Shown here: piece by piece, positions 34,401-42,504 of the stretch
Layout of the letters: each line of letters opens with the position of its first letter
Numbering within the stretch: position 1 is the first letter of the stretch
Assembly (NCBI GenBank): GCA_026989335.1
Contig: JALSJN010000076.1
Location: forward strand, 1 to 45,469
DNA length: 45,469 nucleotides
Reading direction: 5' to 3'
Source: Thiotrichaceae bacterium
Lineage (GTDB): Bacteria > Pseudomonadota > Gammaproteobacteria > Thiotrichales > Thiotrichaceae
Translations under genes and position numbers: made by a program
Notes under the pieces: model-generated
The model's input: the letters and a program-made list of their open reading frames with translations, nothing else
Database searches by the model: none
What the model was told of the DNA's origin: nothing

Positions 34401-35537
34401 ATGCTAGAAAATAACGATAAAAATTGGATATGGACAAAGACTGCTTGGCCTCATTTTAGCTTTGAGGCAGAACAAGTGTTGCCTGAGTTAGAAAAAGTAA
34501 TACTTACGGTTGCACCTTTAAACCTATTGGCGGTTGAGCTTAATCAAGAAAAGCAACTTACCTTAGAATCATTAATCTTATTAGAAGAAACTTTATCAAC
34601 GGCTAAAATTGAAGGTGAATTTTTAGACCGAGAATCAGTACGTTCAAGTATTGCAAAGCGTTTAGGCGTAGGGCAAGTAAAACGCACCTCACGTTCGGCA
34701 GAAGCATTTGTCGATATTTTATTAGAGTCGGTGCGTACTTATCAAAAACCATTAACGGATGGGATGTTAAAAAAGTGGCATCACTCAATGTTTTTTGAGA
34801 AACCCGCACTGCAAGATATATCGGTAGGCGATTATCGCAATGAAACTATGCAAATAATTTCTGGTGCTTATGGAAAACAAAAGATTCACTATGAAGCACC
34901 TTGTGATAATCAGGCTTGCGTCAGTCATGAAATGAAACAATTTCTAACTTGGTTTAATCAAAATCAGTCGTTATCGGCTTATATCAAAGCGGCAATAGCA
35001 AAATTTTGGTTTGTTACCATGCACCCTTTTGATGATGGTAATGGGCGGCTTTCTCGAATTATTGCCGAGCGAGTTTTAGCCAATAATGAGTCAAACGCTA
35101 CTCGCTTGTATTCAATATCACATGAGATAGAAAAAAACCGTCATGAATATTATGCGCTCCTAGAAAAAATGCAAAAGTACGAAAATAAGGCGGTAGGGAA
35201 TAGCTTGGATTTAACTGAGTGGATTATTTGGTTTTTACAACAGATACATTGTGCTGCAAAAGCCAGTATGAAGCACTTAGATAAAATCCGTTTAAGTACA
35301 AAATTTTGGGATGAAAATCGACATACTATATTTAATCTTCGCCAAACAAAACTCATTGACCGGTTATTAGAAACAGATGATTTTGAACCAAATGGGATTG
35401 CTAGAAACAAATATAAAAGCATGGCGCATACGACTGATATAACAGCCGCGCGTGATTTAAAAGATTTAGTAGAGAAAAATATTTTAAAACCCGTCGGAGA
35501 AGGGCGTTCACGAAAGTATTTATTATGCACAAAGTGA
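34401..35537 (+). CDS. Fic family protein adenylyltransferase with winged helix
   Basis: 378 residues from the ATG at 34401. An upstream in-frame start at 34302 would put the promoter and operator inside the gene. N-terminal DUF4172-like domain (WIWTKTAWPHFSFE). The inhibitory helix TAKIEG (T67-E71-G72) fits [S/T]xxxE[G/N], so this is a class II, self-inhibited Fic. The Fic motif HPFDDGNGR is at 208-216. The last ~80 residues (SMAHTTDITAARDLKDLVEKNILKPVGEGRSRKY) form a winged helix. Such proteins, like SoFic of Shewanella, transfer AMP to target hydroxyls. The target here is unknown, and no antitoxin gene is adjacent. Confidence 0.92.
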   Translation: MLENNDKNWIWTKTAWPHFSFEAEQVLPELEKVILTVAPLNLLAVELNQEKQLTLESLILLEETLSTAKIEGEFLDRESVRSSIAKRLGVGQVKRTSRSAEAFVDILLESVRTYQKPLTDGMLKKWHHSMFFEKPALQDISVGDYRNETMQIISGAYGKQKIHYEAPCDNQACVSHEMKQFLTWFNQNQSLSAYIKAAIAKFWFVTMHPFDDGNGRLSRIIAERVLANNESNATRLYSISHEIEKNRHEYYALLEKMQKYENKAVGNSLDLTEWIIWFLQQIHCAAKASMKHLDKIRLSTKFWDENRHTIFNLRQTKLIDRLLETDDFEPNGIARNKYKSMAHTTDITAARDLKDLVEKNILKPVGEGRSRKYLLCTK

Positions 35538-35629
35538 ATGTCGTAACGAGTTACAATGGCTCGAGCCCTATTGAAATTCAAATCGACTTACCCCATATTA
35601 ATCACATTAATTTATAAGGAGCTTAACAA

Positions 35630-36541
35630 ATGAAACGAATGTTTTTATTAATGGCAACTAACTTTGCCATTGTAGCGGTACTGGGTTTAGTTTGGAATAT
35701 TCTGGATGCTACTTTTGGTTTAACGGCAAAAATGATGGCTATGGGCTTACCGGCAGGCTTTGGATATATTGCCGTGATGTCACTGGCGATTGGTTTTGGC
35801 GGTGCATTTATTAGTTTATGGATGTCTAAAGGTGCTGCAAAGCGAAGCATGGGCGTACAAGTTATTGAAAACCCGACCACCAAACAAGAGCGTTGGTTAT
35901 TTGATGTGGTAAAGCGTCAAGCCGATAAAGTCGGTATTGATATGCCAGAAGTGGGGATTTTTCAAGAATCATCCCCTAATGCATTCGCCACAGGTGCGCG
36001 TAAGAATTCAGCCTTAGTGGCCGTTAGCACAGGCTTGTTGCAACACATGAGTGCGGATGAAGTTGAGGCAGTACTGGGGCATGAAATGGCACACGTTGCT
36101 AACGGTGATATGGTTACGCAAACTTTATTGCAAGGTGTGATGAATACCTTTGTTATTTTCTTCTCACGTTTAGTGGCTCAACTGGTGCAGTCATTAATGT
36201 CAGGTCGTGATGGAAACCGTGGCGGTGGCTACGGCATGACTTACTTTGCAGTTTCTATGGTGGCGCAAATGTTGTTTGGTTTCTTGGCAAATATTATTGT
36301 CATGTGGTTTTCACGGTATCGTGAATTTCATGCCGACAAAGGTGGTGCAGATTTAGCAGGCCGTGAAAAAATGATTGCTGCGCTGCAAAAGTTAAAAGAT
36401 GTAAATCAGCCCCATGACCTACCCGGTGAAATGGCCGCTTTTGGAATTGCTGGTGGCTTAGGTGACGGCATGAAAAAGTTATTTATGACGCACCCACCGT
36501 TAGAGGATCGTATCGCTGCGTTACAAAACAGTAAATATTAA
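35630..36541 (+). CDS. htpX: Membrane zinc protease HtpX
   Basis: 303 residues (E. coli 293). M48B peptidase that removes misfolded inner-membrane proteins. Two N-terminal TM helices (about 5-27 and 36-60), HEMAH within VLGHEMAHVANGDMVTQTLLQGVMN, two further hydrophobic segments and the third ligand Glu in FSRYREFHADKGGADLAG. The C-terminus FMTHPPLEDRIAAL is family-typical. A clear AAGGAG ribosome-binding site precedes the ATG. The stop codon overlaps the start of the M15 peptidase (TAATG). Confidence 0.96.
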   Translation: MKRMFLLMATNFAIVAVLGLVWNILDATFGLTAKMMAMGLPAGFGYIAVMSLAIGFGGAFISLWMSKGAAKRSMGVQVIENPTTKQERWLFDVVKRQADKVGIDMPEVGIFQESSPNAFATGARKNSALVAVSTGLLQHMSADEVEAVLGHEMAHVANGDMVTQTLLQGVMNTFVIFFSRLVAQLVQSLMSGRDGNRGGGYGMTYFAVSMVAQMLFGFLANIIVMWFSRYREFHADKGGADLAGREKMIAALQKLKDVNQPHDLPGEMAAFGIAGGLGDGMKKLFMTHPPLEDRIAALQNSKY

Positions 36542-37320
36542 TGCCAATAAAAATAAAAAAGGTGTTATTAAACACACTCATTGTTGTCATAACAATGAGT
36601 GTGTTTTTATTATTAACCCCAATCAATAAGGCGTTTGCAAAAAAAGTTACACCAGAGTTTGATGCTCACACACAGGAAAAACAAGCAGTAAAAAGCTATT
36701 TAATGGGTAAGTTTAACCCTTCCAAGCATCCTGCCTTTGCAAAAGTTCCACGAAAATATGCCAGTCGTTCAGGCTTTTACTTGCGCGAAGAAGCATTAGA
36801 TGCGTATAAAAAAATGGCAAAAGCTGCGCGCAAAGAGGGCGTAAAGCTTATTATTCGATCTGCTACTCGAAACTTTGATTACCAAAAACGTATTTGGGAA
36901 AGAAAATGGCGGGCACAAAAGAAATCTAGATCGGCTAAAAATAAAGCCTTACATATTTTAAAGTTGAGTTCCATGCCGAGTACATCCAGACATCACTGGG
37001 GCACTGAGGTTGATCTGAATGCTTTTAATAATAAATGGTTCGAAACTGGGCGCGGTCTAAAGCTCTATAAATGGTTAACTAAAAATGCCGAAAACTACGG
37101 GTTTTCTCGACCCTACACGCAAAAAGGTAAGCAACGCCCAACGGGTTACAACGAAGAAAAGTGGCATTGGTCGTATACACCTTTATCAATACCCATGATT
37201 CGAGATGCACGTTTAGTCCTTAATGATGCGAGCATTACGGGGTTTTCTGGTAGCCAAACTGCCAAGCAGATTGGTGTGGTTAAAAAATATATATTAGGTG
37301 TCAGTCAAAGTTGTCAATAA
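36541..37320 (+). CDS. M15 family metallopeptidase (VanY-type D,D-carboxypeptidase)
   Basis: 259 residues. N-terminal signal peptide (KIKK then hydrophobic 10-27, cleavage near AFA-KK). The M15/VanY domain carries SRHHWGTEVDL (zinc His and Asp) and EKWHWSY (third zinc His). It probably trims the terminal D-Ala from peptidoglycan peptides in the periplasm. Its ATG shares an A with the htpX stop, so translation is coupled. A 16-bp hairpin with a T-run falls inside its signal-peptide codons (separate entry). An internal ATG at 36595 would shorten and spoil the signal peptide. Confidence 0.88.
   Translation: MPIKIKKVLLNTLIVVITMSVFLLLTPINKAFAKKVTPEFDAHTQEKQAVKSYLMGKFNPSKHPAFAKVPRKYASRSGFYLREEALDAYKKMAKAARKEGVKLIIRSATRNFDYQKRIWERKWRAQKKSRSAKNKALHILKLSSMPSTSRHHWGTEVDLNAFNNKWFETGRGLKLYKWLTKNAENYGFSRPYTQKGKQRPTGYNEEKWHWSYTPLSIPMIRDARLVLNDASITGFSGSQTAKQIGVVKKYILGVSQSCQ
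36570..36608 (+). terminator. Terminator-like hairpin inside the 5' end of the M15 peptidase gene
   Basis: AACACACTCATTGTT (36571-36585) pairs perfectly with AACAATGAGTGTGTT (36591-36605) around a 5-nt loop, with one more A-T pair outside. A run of five T (36604-36608) follows. It lies 30 bp after the htpX stop but within the overlapping M15 gene, so it could attenuate transcription or limit M15 translation. Confidence 0.6.
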
Positions 37321-37394
37321 TACTAATGACCCAGTGGTCACACTTGTGATTTAATATATTTTTAATTCCAGTAGCATTCTAAGGTAGAACTATA

Positions 37395-38408
37395 ATGTAT
37401 AAACTCCTTCAAAAAATCCTCTTCTTATTACCCCCTGAAAAAGCACATCATTTATCTTTGGGCTCATTAGCAAAGCTCGATAAACTGGGGTTATTGAAAA
37501 GACTAAAACCAGAAAATATAAGCAAAGGTGTTGAAGTCATGGGGATTAAATTTCCCAATAAAATAGGCCTTGCCGCGGGTTTAGATAAAAATGGCGAATA
37601 CATACAAGCACTCTCAAATCTGGGCTTTGGCTTTATTGAAATTGGTACCGTAACGCCACGCCCACAACCGGGTAATGATGCGCCAAGATTATTTCGTTTG
37701 CCCAAAGCGAAAGCCATCATCAACCGTATGGGGTTCAATAATGAAGGCATTGATTATTTATTAGAGTGCGTCTATGAAGCGCGTGAGTCGGGCTTTAAGG
37801 GAATCATCGGCATTAATATCGGTAAAAACGTTGATACAGCCGTTAAAGATGCCATTGAAGATTATTTAATCGGCCTACGTAAAGCCTATCCACATGCCGA
37901 CTACATCACCATTAACATCTCATCACCCAATACACCAGGTTTGCGTACCTTACAATATGGCGATGAGTTAAATGAATTGCTATCAGCCTTAAAAGCAGAG
38001 CAAGCCAAGTTAATGAGTTTTTACAAATACTACCGCCCGATTGCAGTAAAAGTCGCGCCTGATTTAGAGCCAGTAGAAATAACAGGCATTGCTCAAGCTC
38101 TATTAGATAATGATATAGACGCACTAATCGCCACCAATACCACTATCACACGAGATGCGGTAAAAGGCCTACAGTATGGTAACGAAGCAGGAGGGTTAAG
38201 TGGTGAACCTGTAAAAACCATGTCAACAGAGGTCATTCGGCGTTTCCATACACATTTAAAAGACCGAGTTCCAATTATCGGCGTAGGTGGTATAGCATCA
38301 GCAAAAGATGCGCAAGATAAGTTAGACGCGGGTGCATCCTTAGTTCAAGTCTATACGGGTTTAATTTATGAAGGACCAACGTTAATCAGTGAGTGTGTAA
38401 AGCTGTAA
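37395..38408 (+). CDS. pyrD: Quinone-dependent dihydroorotate dehydrogenase (class 2)
   Basis: 337 residues (E. coli 336). Fourth step of pyrimidine synthesis, on the inner membrane. N-terminal amphipathic helix (MYKLLQKILFLLPPEKAHHL) for membrane and quinone binding, FMN-binding AAGLDKNGEYI, catalytic Ser in NISSPNTPGLRTLQ, and FMN phosphate-binding GVGGIASAKDAQDKLDAGASLVQVYTGLIYEGP. It has its own upstream gap of about 75 bp and is convergent with the LuxR-type regulator gene. Confidence 0.96.
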   Translation: MYKLLQKILFLLPPEKAHHLSLGSLAKLDKLGLLKRLKPENISKGVEVMGIKFPNKIGLAAGLDKNGEYIQALSNLGFGFIEIGTVTPRPQPGNDAPRLFRLPKAKAIINRMGFNNEGIDYLLECVYEARESGFKGIIGINIGKNVDTAVKDAIEDYLIGLRKAYPHADYITINISSPNTPGLRTLQYGDELNELLSALKAEQAKLMSFYKYYRPIAVKVAPDLEPVEITGIAQALLDNDIDALIATNTTITRDAVKGLQYGNEAGGLSGEPVKTMSTEVIRRFHTHLKDRVPIIGVGGIASAKDAQDKLDAGASLVQVYTGLIYEGPTLISECVKL

Positions 38409-38427
38409 GATCGTTGATTCCTTCGTT

Positions 38428-38934
38428 TTAAACAAGCATATCTTCGAAGAACCATGCAGAAAACTCATGCCTACCCGTTACCCCTGCTTTTTTATAAATG
38501 GCTGAAGCTTGCTGTCTTATTGTTTTCTCTTTAGTGGCTCTTACTTCTGCCATTTCTTTAAAACTGAGCCCTTTTAAGATAACTAAGGCGACTTCCTTTT
38601 CACTTGGTGTTAGCTGCCACGCATCAAATTGTTTTTGAATGTAGCGGCTATATTCTTTGCCAATTTCTTTTAGTTTCGTGTGTGATAGATCAAGATCCTC
38701 CTCTGCTTGTTCTACCTTGTCATTGAGTTCAGATACTTCGCTAACCCTGCTTTTAATCATCTTAAGAAGGATAAATAAACCCCAGAGCGATAAGAAAACG
38801 GTCATGACTTCTAGTCCAATATGGAGTATATCGTCGCCTTCGTGAATATCTTTTATAAAGTCTGAGGTGTTAATAATGATCACCAGTAATAACATGATGA
38901 TTATGGGGTAATCTTTAGTTCGGAGATGCTTCAT
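38428..38934 (-). CDS. Membrane-anchored LuxR-type transcriptional regulator
   Basis: 168 residues. Two N-terminal hydrophobic helices (about 10-23 and 41-58) are followed by a charged coiled coil (~62-100, SEVSELNDKVEQAEEDLDLSHTKLKEI). A GerE/LuxR helix-turn-helix follows (~108-160, LTPSEKEVALVILKGLSFKEMAEVRATKEKTIRQQASAIYKKAGVTGRHEFSAWF). This predicts a regulator held at the inner membrane that may sense a membrane or periplasmic signal. It is divergent from the cytochrome/flavoprotein operon across 367 bp, making it the obvious candidate to control that operon. The ligand is unknown. Confidence 0.85.
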   Translation of the reverse strand: MKHLRTKDYPIIIMLLLVIIINTSDFIKDIHEGDDILHIGLEVMTVFLSLWGLFILLKMIKSRVSEVSELNDKVEQAEEDLDLSHTKLKEIGKEYSRYIQKQFDAWQLTPSEKEVALVILKGLSFKEMAEVRATKEKTIRQQASAIYKKAGVTGRHEFSAWFFEDMLV

Positions 38935-39301
38935 AGTGTTCCTAATATTTGAGAAATGATTATTTAAGAAAAGCTTATTTTTAAAATTATTCCTCTAAAT
39001 TTGAGGTGCTCAATAATTTTTATATATGGTTGCTATTAAGGATAACCGTTGATCAGAGAAGTTCAATTTCAGTGCGAGCATATCAAACACCCTTTAATGA
39101 TACAAATTAAATAACATCTATCAAAAATGCATAGTACATATGTACTAAAATATGAAGAATTTGGCTCGTATACCCCTAAAATCAGACATTTACCCAATAT
39201 TTTTTGAATTAAATTACTTATAAGATGTCTATCAAGGTGTTGTTATATATTAAAAATAATTACACAAGATGAACTAAATATTACTGACGAGGAAACATAT
39301 T
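38935..39301. promoter_or_regulatory. 367-bp divergent intergenic region upstream of the cytochrome operon
   Basis: No gene. Very AT-rich. It holds a 16-bp perfect palindrome TAGTACATATGTACTA (39132-39147), a repeated TCTATCAA word (about 39115 and 39228), and a strong GAGGAAA ribosome-binding site (39289-39295) before the ATG at 39302. The palindrome is a good candidate operator for the divergent LuxR-type regulator. Confidence 0.65.
39132..39147. promoter_or_regulatory. 16-bp palindrome, candidate operator
   Basis: TAGTACATATGTACTA is its own reverse complement. It lies about 155 bp from the cytochrome lipoprotein start and about 198 bp from the regulator start. A dimeric helix-turn-helix protein could bind it; no assignment to a known motif family is made. 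Confidence 0.55.
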
Positions 39302-40429
39302 ATGAAGAAGAGCACATTAGCCAGTGTCATTTCAAGTGCATTATTGGCAAGCGCCTGTGGCGGTAGCTCCACAAATCCCCAAACTGGTACAAGTAGTTAC
39401 ACCTTAAAAGGTACTGTTCCTGGCACATTAATAGAGGCCTATTGTGATGACGGTAGCACTTACTCCGTAACTTCCACTAAAAATGGAACGGCAGAACATC
39501 CGTTTGAAATTAAGTTACCAACGACACTAGCCTGTCGAATAGTAATGATTACCAATGAAGATGACGCTGAAAATAAAGTGATTACTCCCATCAAGTTTAT
39601 CGATGTAGATGGTAAAGCAAGCATTGCCGTCAAAAGCTCTGCAGACTCTGTAGACGTTGGTCATGTTGATTTAAGCATGACAAGAGCGGATATGAAAGCA
39701 GATGATAATGATGACGGTGTTGAAGATAAGCCCAAAGAAGTTACGGTCGATGATGGCACTTTGACGGTAGTGGTGAAAGCCAATGATCCGTTAGATAAAG
39801 ACAATGATGGCATCCCGAATGTCTATGAAGATGATGATGGTGATGGTGTTCCTAACCATGATGACGACGATGATGATGGCGATGGTATCAAAGATATTGA
39901 TGATAACGACCATGATAATGATGGTGTGCCAGATGATGATTTAGATGGTGATGGCATCAAAAATAAAAATGATGTCGATGATGACAATGACGGTATAAAG
40001 GATAAATATGACGATGATGATGATGACGATGGCATCAAAGACGATGACGATGACGACGATGACAACGACGGTATAAAAGACGAAGACGATGATGATCATG
40101 ATGATGATGATAAACGTGGTGATGATCAAAACTTAACAGTACGTACAGCAAAGAAATTTACTTTACCGACAACCTATGTAGCGGATGCTACGGGTGGACG
40201 TCAGTTAACAGCGCAGTGTGCGCAATGTCATGGTACGAATGGTTATAGCGTAGGTCGTATTGACAGTCTAAGCGAAGAACAGGATGAAATAGTCGAAGAA
40301 ATGGCAGAAATGAGTAGAGAGAGAAATGACCATATTATGAAAGCACAGGCTAAAGGTTATACAGCAGCCGAAGCTCGTAGCATATCTAACTACATGAGAC
40401 AAATTGTGAGTAAGTACGGTAGGAAATAA
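39302..40429 (+). CDS. Lipoprotein: TSP3 Ca2+-binding repeats fused to FccA-like cytochrome c
   Basis: 375 residues. Signal peptide with lipobox ALLASAC (C19), so probably a lipoprotein. Residues ~30-130 form a beta-rich domain with one Cys pair (C48, C78). Residues ~164-275 are thrombospondin type 3 repeats (DxDxDGIxD units) that chelate Ca2+, extremely Asp-rich. Residues ~300-375 hold one haem-c site CAQCH (306-310) and the C-terminal helix pattern HIMKAQAKGYTAAEARSISNYM, like the FccA haem subunit of flavocytochrome c. M346 is a possible axial ligand. It heads an operon with the FccB-like flavoprotein (54 bp gap). DNA of the repeat is a GAT/GAC tandem, so length variation is likely. Confidence 0.85.
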   Translation: MKKSTLASVISSALLASACGGSSTNPQTGTSSYTLKGTVPGTLIEAYCDDGSTYSVTSTKNGTAEHPFEIKLPTTLACRIVMITNEDDAENKVITPIKFIDVDGKASIAVKSSADSVDVGHVDLSMTRADMKADDNDDGVEDKPKEVTVDDGTLTVVVKANDPLDKDNDGIPNVYEDDDGDGVPNHDDDDDDGDGIKDIDDNDHDNDGVPDDDLDGDGIKNKNDVDDDNDGIKDKYDDDDDDDGIKDDDDDDDDNDGIKDEDDDDHDDDDKRGDDQNLTVRTAKKFTLPTTYVADATGGRQLTAQCAQCHGTNGYSVGRIDSLSEEQDEIVEEMAEMSRERNDHIMKAQAKGYTAAEARSISNYMRQIVSKYGRK

Positions 40430-40483
40430 AAGAGCCATTACTAACTACACGATAATACGAATATAATTTTTAGGAGAGTAATC

Positions 40484-41746
40484 ATGAAAAATTCACCAAT
40501 GAATCGCCGCCACTTTATTAAATGGACGAGCGTAGGTATTGCATCAGCTTGGGGGCTTGGGTCATTGTCAATGGCACGTGCCGCACAGCCTTTTAAAGTT
40601 GTTGTAATGGGAGGCGGTTTTGCAGGAGCAACTGCTGCAAAGTATTTAAAACTGTGGGGCGGCGCATCTGTTGATGTCACACTGGTCGAGCCAAAAACAA
40701 CCTATCACACGCCAATCTTAAGTAACTTAATATTAAATGATAGCATTTCACCTGCTAAGTTAGGTATGAACTACGATACCTTGACAGGGCAATATAAAGT
40801 AACGCACAAGGCGAATAAAATCAGTTCAATTGATCCTACAGAAAAGCGCATAACGTTGGATGATGGTTCAACATTAACGTATGACCGCTTAATCGTTGCA
40901 CCGGGTGTTGATTTTAAATATACCAATACATACGATGTGAATAAGGTGCCTCATGCATGGCAGGGTGGGGCGCAGGTAACAGACCTACGCAGACAAATTG
41001 AAACTATGCCAAGTAATGGGCATTTTGTAATGACCATTCCGCCGTCGCCATTTCGTTGTCCTCCTGGGCCTTATGAAAGAGCTTGCGTGGTTGCCGATTG
41101 GCTGAATAGAAATAAGCCTAATGCTAAGGTAATCGTACTTGATGCAAACCCTGATATCGTGGTTGAAAAAGAGAGCTTTGGAGCGCGTTTCTCGCAATAC
41201 GGTGTTGAATATCACAGTAATGTGAAAGTAACCGCTGTTAATAGTGATACTAAAACAGTGTCTGTTAGTGGCGCTCCTCGAGCAAGTTACACCGCGGAAG
41301 TGTTGAATGTGATTCCTGCACATAAAGCAGGTGCAAGTGCACTGTTATCAGCAGCAGGTTTACTAAGTGGTGATTGGGCGCCCGTTAATGCAAGAACTTT
41401 CGAATCATCGCAAGTTTCAGATATCCATATTATTGGTGATGCACAAGCAACTGGGGTTCCTAAAGCGGGTCATATCGCGAACTCGGAAGCGAAAGTCTGT
41501 GCAGAAGCGATTCTTAACTCATTGCATGGCAAGCCAAATAATTCAGCACAAAAGATTAATTCGGCGTGTTACAGTCCTGTATCAGCAACAGAAGCGACTT
41601 GGCTTACTGGTACTTACAGTTACAGTGACTCAACGAAAGCATGGATTAAAGTTAATCCAAGTTTTGCTGCGGGGCCACCTTCTAGAAAGCACTACAGAGA
41701 AATGTTCGGTTGGAGTAGTAACTTATTCAGCGATACATTTGCCTAA
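40484..41746 (+). CDS. FccB-like flavoprotein of flavocytochrome c sulfide dehydrogenase family
   Basis: 420 residues. Tat signal NRRHFIKW (R8-R9). FAD-binding VVVMGGGFAGATAAKYLK (about 39-56), RCPPGPYERAC with redox C192, INSACYS with C362, the expected partner of a disulfide, and FCSD-type C-terminal MFGWSSNLFSDTF. In Allochromatium FccB the FAD is bound through Cys in TYYTCYLSN; here TYHTPILSN has Pro77 instead, so flavin is probably not covalently linked by this residue. It likely oxidises sulfide or another sulfur compound in the periplasm and passes electrons to the adjacent cytochrome c. AGGAG ribosome-binding site 7 nt before the ATG. Confidence 0.88.
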   Translation: MKNSPMNRRHFIKWTSVGIASAWGLGSLSMARAAQPFKVVVMGGGFAGATAAKYLKLWGGASVDVTLVEPKTTYHTPILSNLILNDSISPAKLGMNYDTLTGQYKVTHKANKISSIDPTEKRITLDDGSTLTYDRLIVAPGVDFKYTNTYDVNKVPHAWQGGAQVTDLRRQIETMPSNGHFVMTIPPSPFRCPPGPYERACVVADWLNRNKPNAKVIVLDANPDIVVEKESFGARFSQYGVEYHSNVKVTAVNSDTKTVSVSGAPRASYTAEVLNVIPAHKAGASALLSAAGLLSGDWAPVNARTFESSQVSDIHIIGDAQATGVPKAGHIANSEAKVCAEAILNSLHGKPNNSAQKINSACYSPVSATEATWLTGTYSYSDSTKAWIKVNPSFAAGPPSRKHYREMFGWSSNLFSDTFA

Positions 41747-41755
41747 AGTTCTATC

Positions 41756-41788
41756 AAACAGTGAGGTATTTACCTCACTGTTTTGTTT
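41756..41788 (+). terminator. Rho-independent terminator after the FccB-like gene
   Basis: A 13-bp stem, AAACAGTGAGGTA (41756-41768) with its complement (41771-41783), followed by TTTTG TTT. It separates the cytochrome-flavoprotein pair from the cytochrome b561 gene, so b561 has its own promoter or is expressed by read-through. Confidence 0.85.
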
Positions 41789-41847
41789 AGGAAATTGTTA
41801 ATAACAAGTATAATCATGCGCTAAGAGTTTAATAACAAAAGGAAGTC

Positions 41848-42420
41848 ATGGTTGATATAAAAGTTTGGGATATTTTCGTCCGTTTTTTTCATTGGTCACT
41901 GGTGCTATTTTTCAGCATTGCTTATATTTCAGGGGGTGAAGATGAGTGGCTAACGATTCATTCATATGCAGGCTATACCATTATCACCTTGGTTTTTGTA
42001 AGAATTTTATGGGGATTTATCGGTACTCAGTACGCGCGTTTTTCCGACTTTGTCGTAACGCCTAAAAAAGCATTACAATACTTTAAAGAAGAACTCTCCG
42101 GTGATGCTAAACACTACCTTGGTCATAATCCTGCTGGTGGTTTAATGGTAATCACCTTATTAATTAGCTTGGTCATTACAGTAATTTCAGGAATGGCAAT
42201 TATCGCTACAGATGGTGAAGGGCCATTAGCTACAACGTTTATAGCCTCTCTCTCAGGTGACTGGTTAGAAGAGATTCATGAAGTGTTTACCACTTTAATA
42301 CTGCTACTCGTACTCACACATATAGCGGGTGTTATTTTTAGCTCTTTATTACAAGAGGAAAACCTTGTTAAAGCGATGATCACTGGGAAAAAGCGGGTCA
42401 GGAAGGAGGATTGTGAATAG
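41848..42420 (+). CDS. Cytochrome b561 family membrane protein
   Basis: 190 residues with four TM helices (about 14-32, 38-58, 97-117, 143-165). Conserved haem-ligand His in FFHWSL, IHSYAGY, EIHEVF and LTHIAGV. This di-haem b-type cytochrome family passes electrons between periplasmic carriers and the quinone pool. Its position just after the FccA/FccB-like genes suggests it is the membrane partner. AAAGGAAG ribosome-binding site. The C-terminus is basic and cytoplasmic. Confidence 0.85.
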   Translation: MVDIKVWDIFVRFFHWSLVLFFSIAYISGGEDEWLTIHSYAGYTIITLVFVRILWGFIGTQYARFSDFVVTPKKALQYFKEELSGDAKHYLGHNPAGGLMVITLLISLVITVISGMAIIATDGEGPLATTFIASLSGDWLEEIHEVFTTLILLLVLTHIAGVIFSSLLQEENLVKAMITGKKRVRKEDCE

Positions 42421-42504
42421 TTGAATTTAAAGCATCTAATGGGTGTAATCTTGTACTAAATTCGGTAGTATCTTTGTTAATCATATTACTTTCAGGAGCC
42501 CCCT

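Noticed and set aside
39780..40110. CRISPR-like repeat array
   Set aside because: The repeats are in-frame Asp-rich codons with no unique spacers and no cas genes.
39823..40129. Minus-strand Ser-rich or Ile/Val-rich frames
   Set aside because: They are complements of the GAT/GAC repeat of the TSP3 region and have no protein-like features.
42421..42504. Possible glycine riboswitch before glyA
   Set aside because: The 84-bp gap is too short and lacks the conserved aptamer elements.
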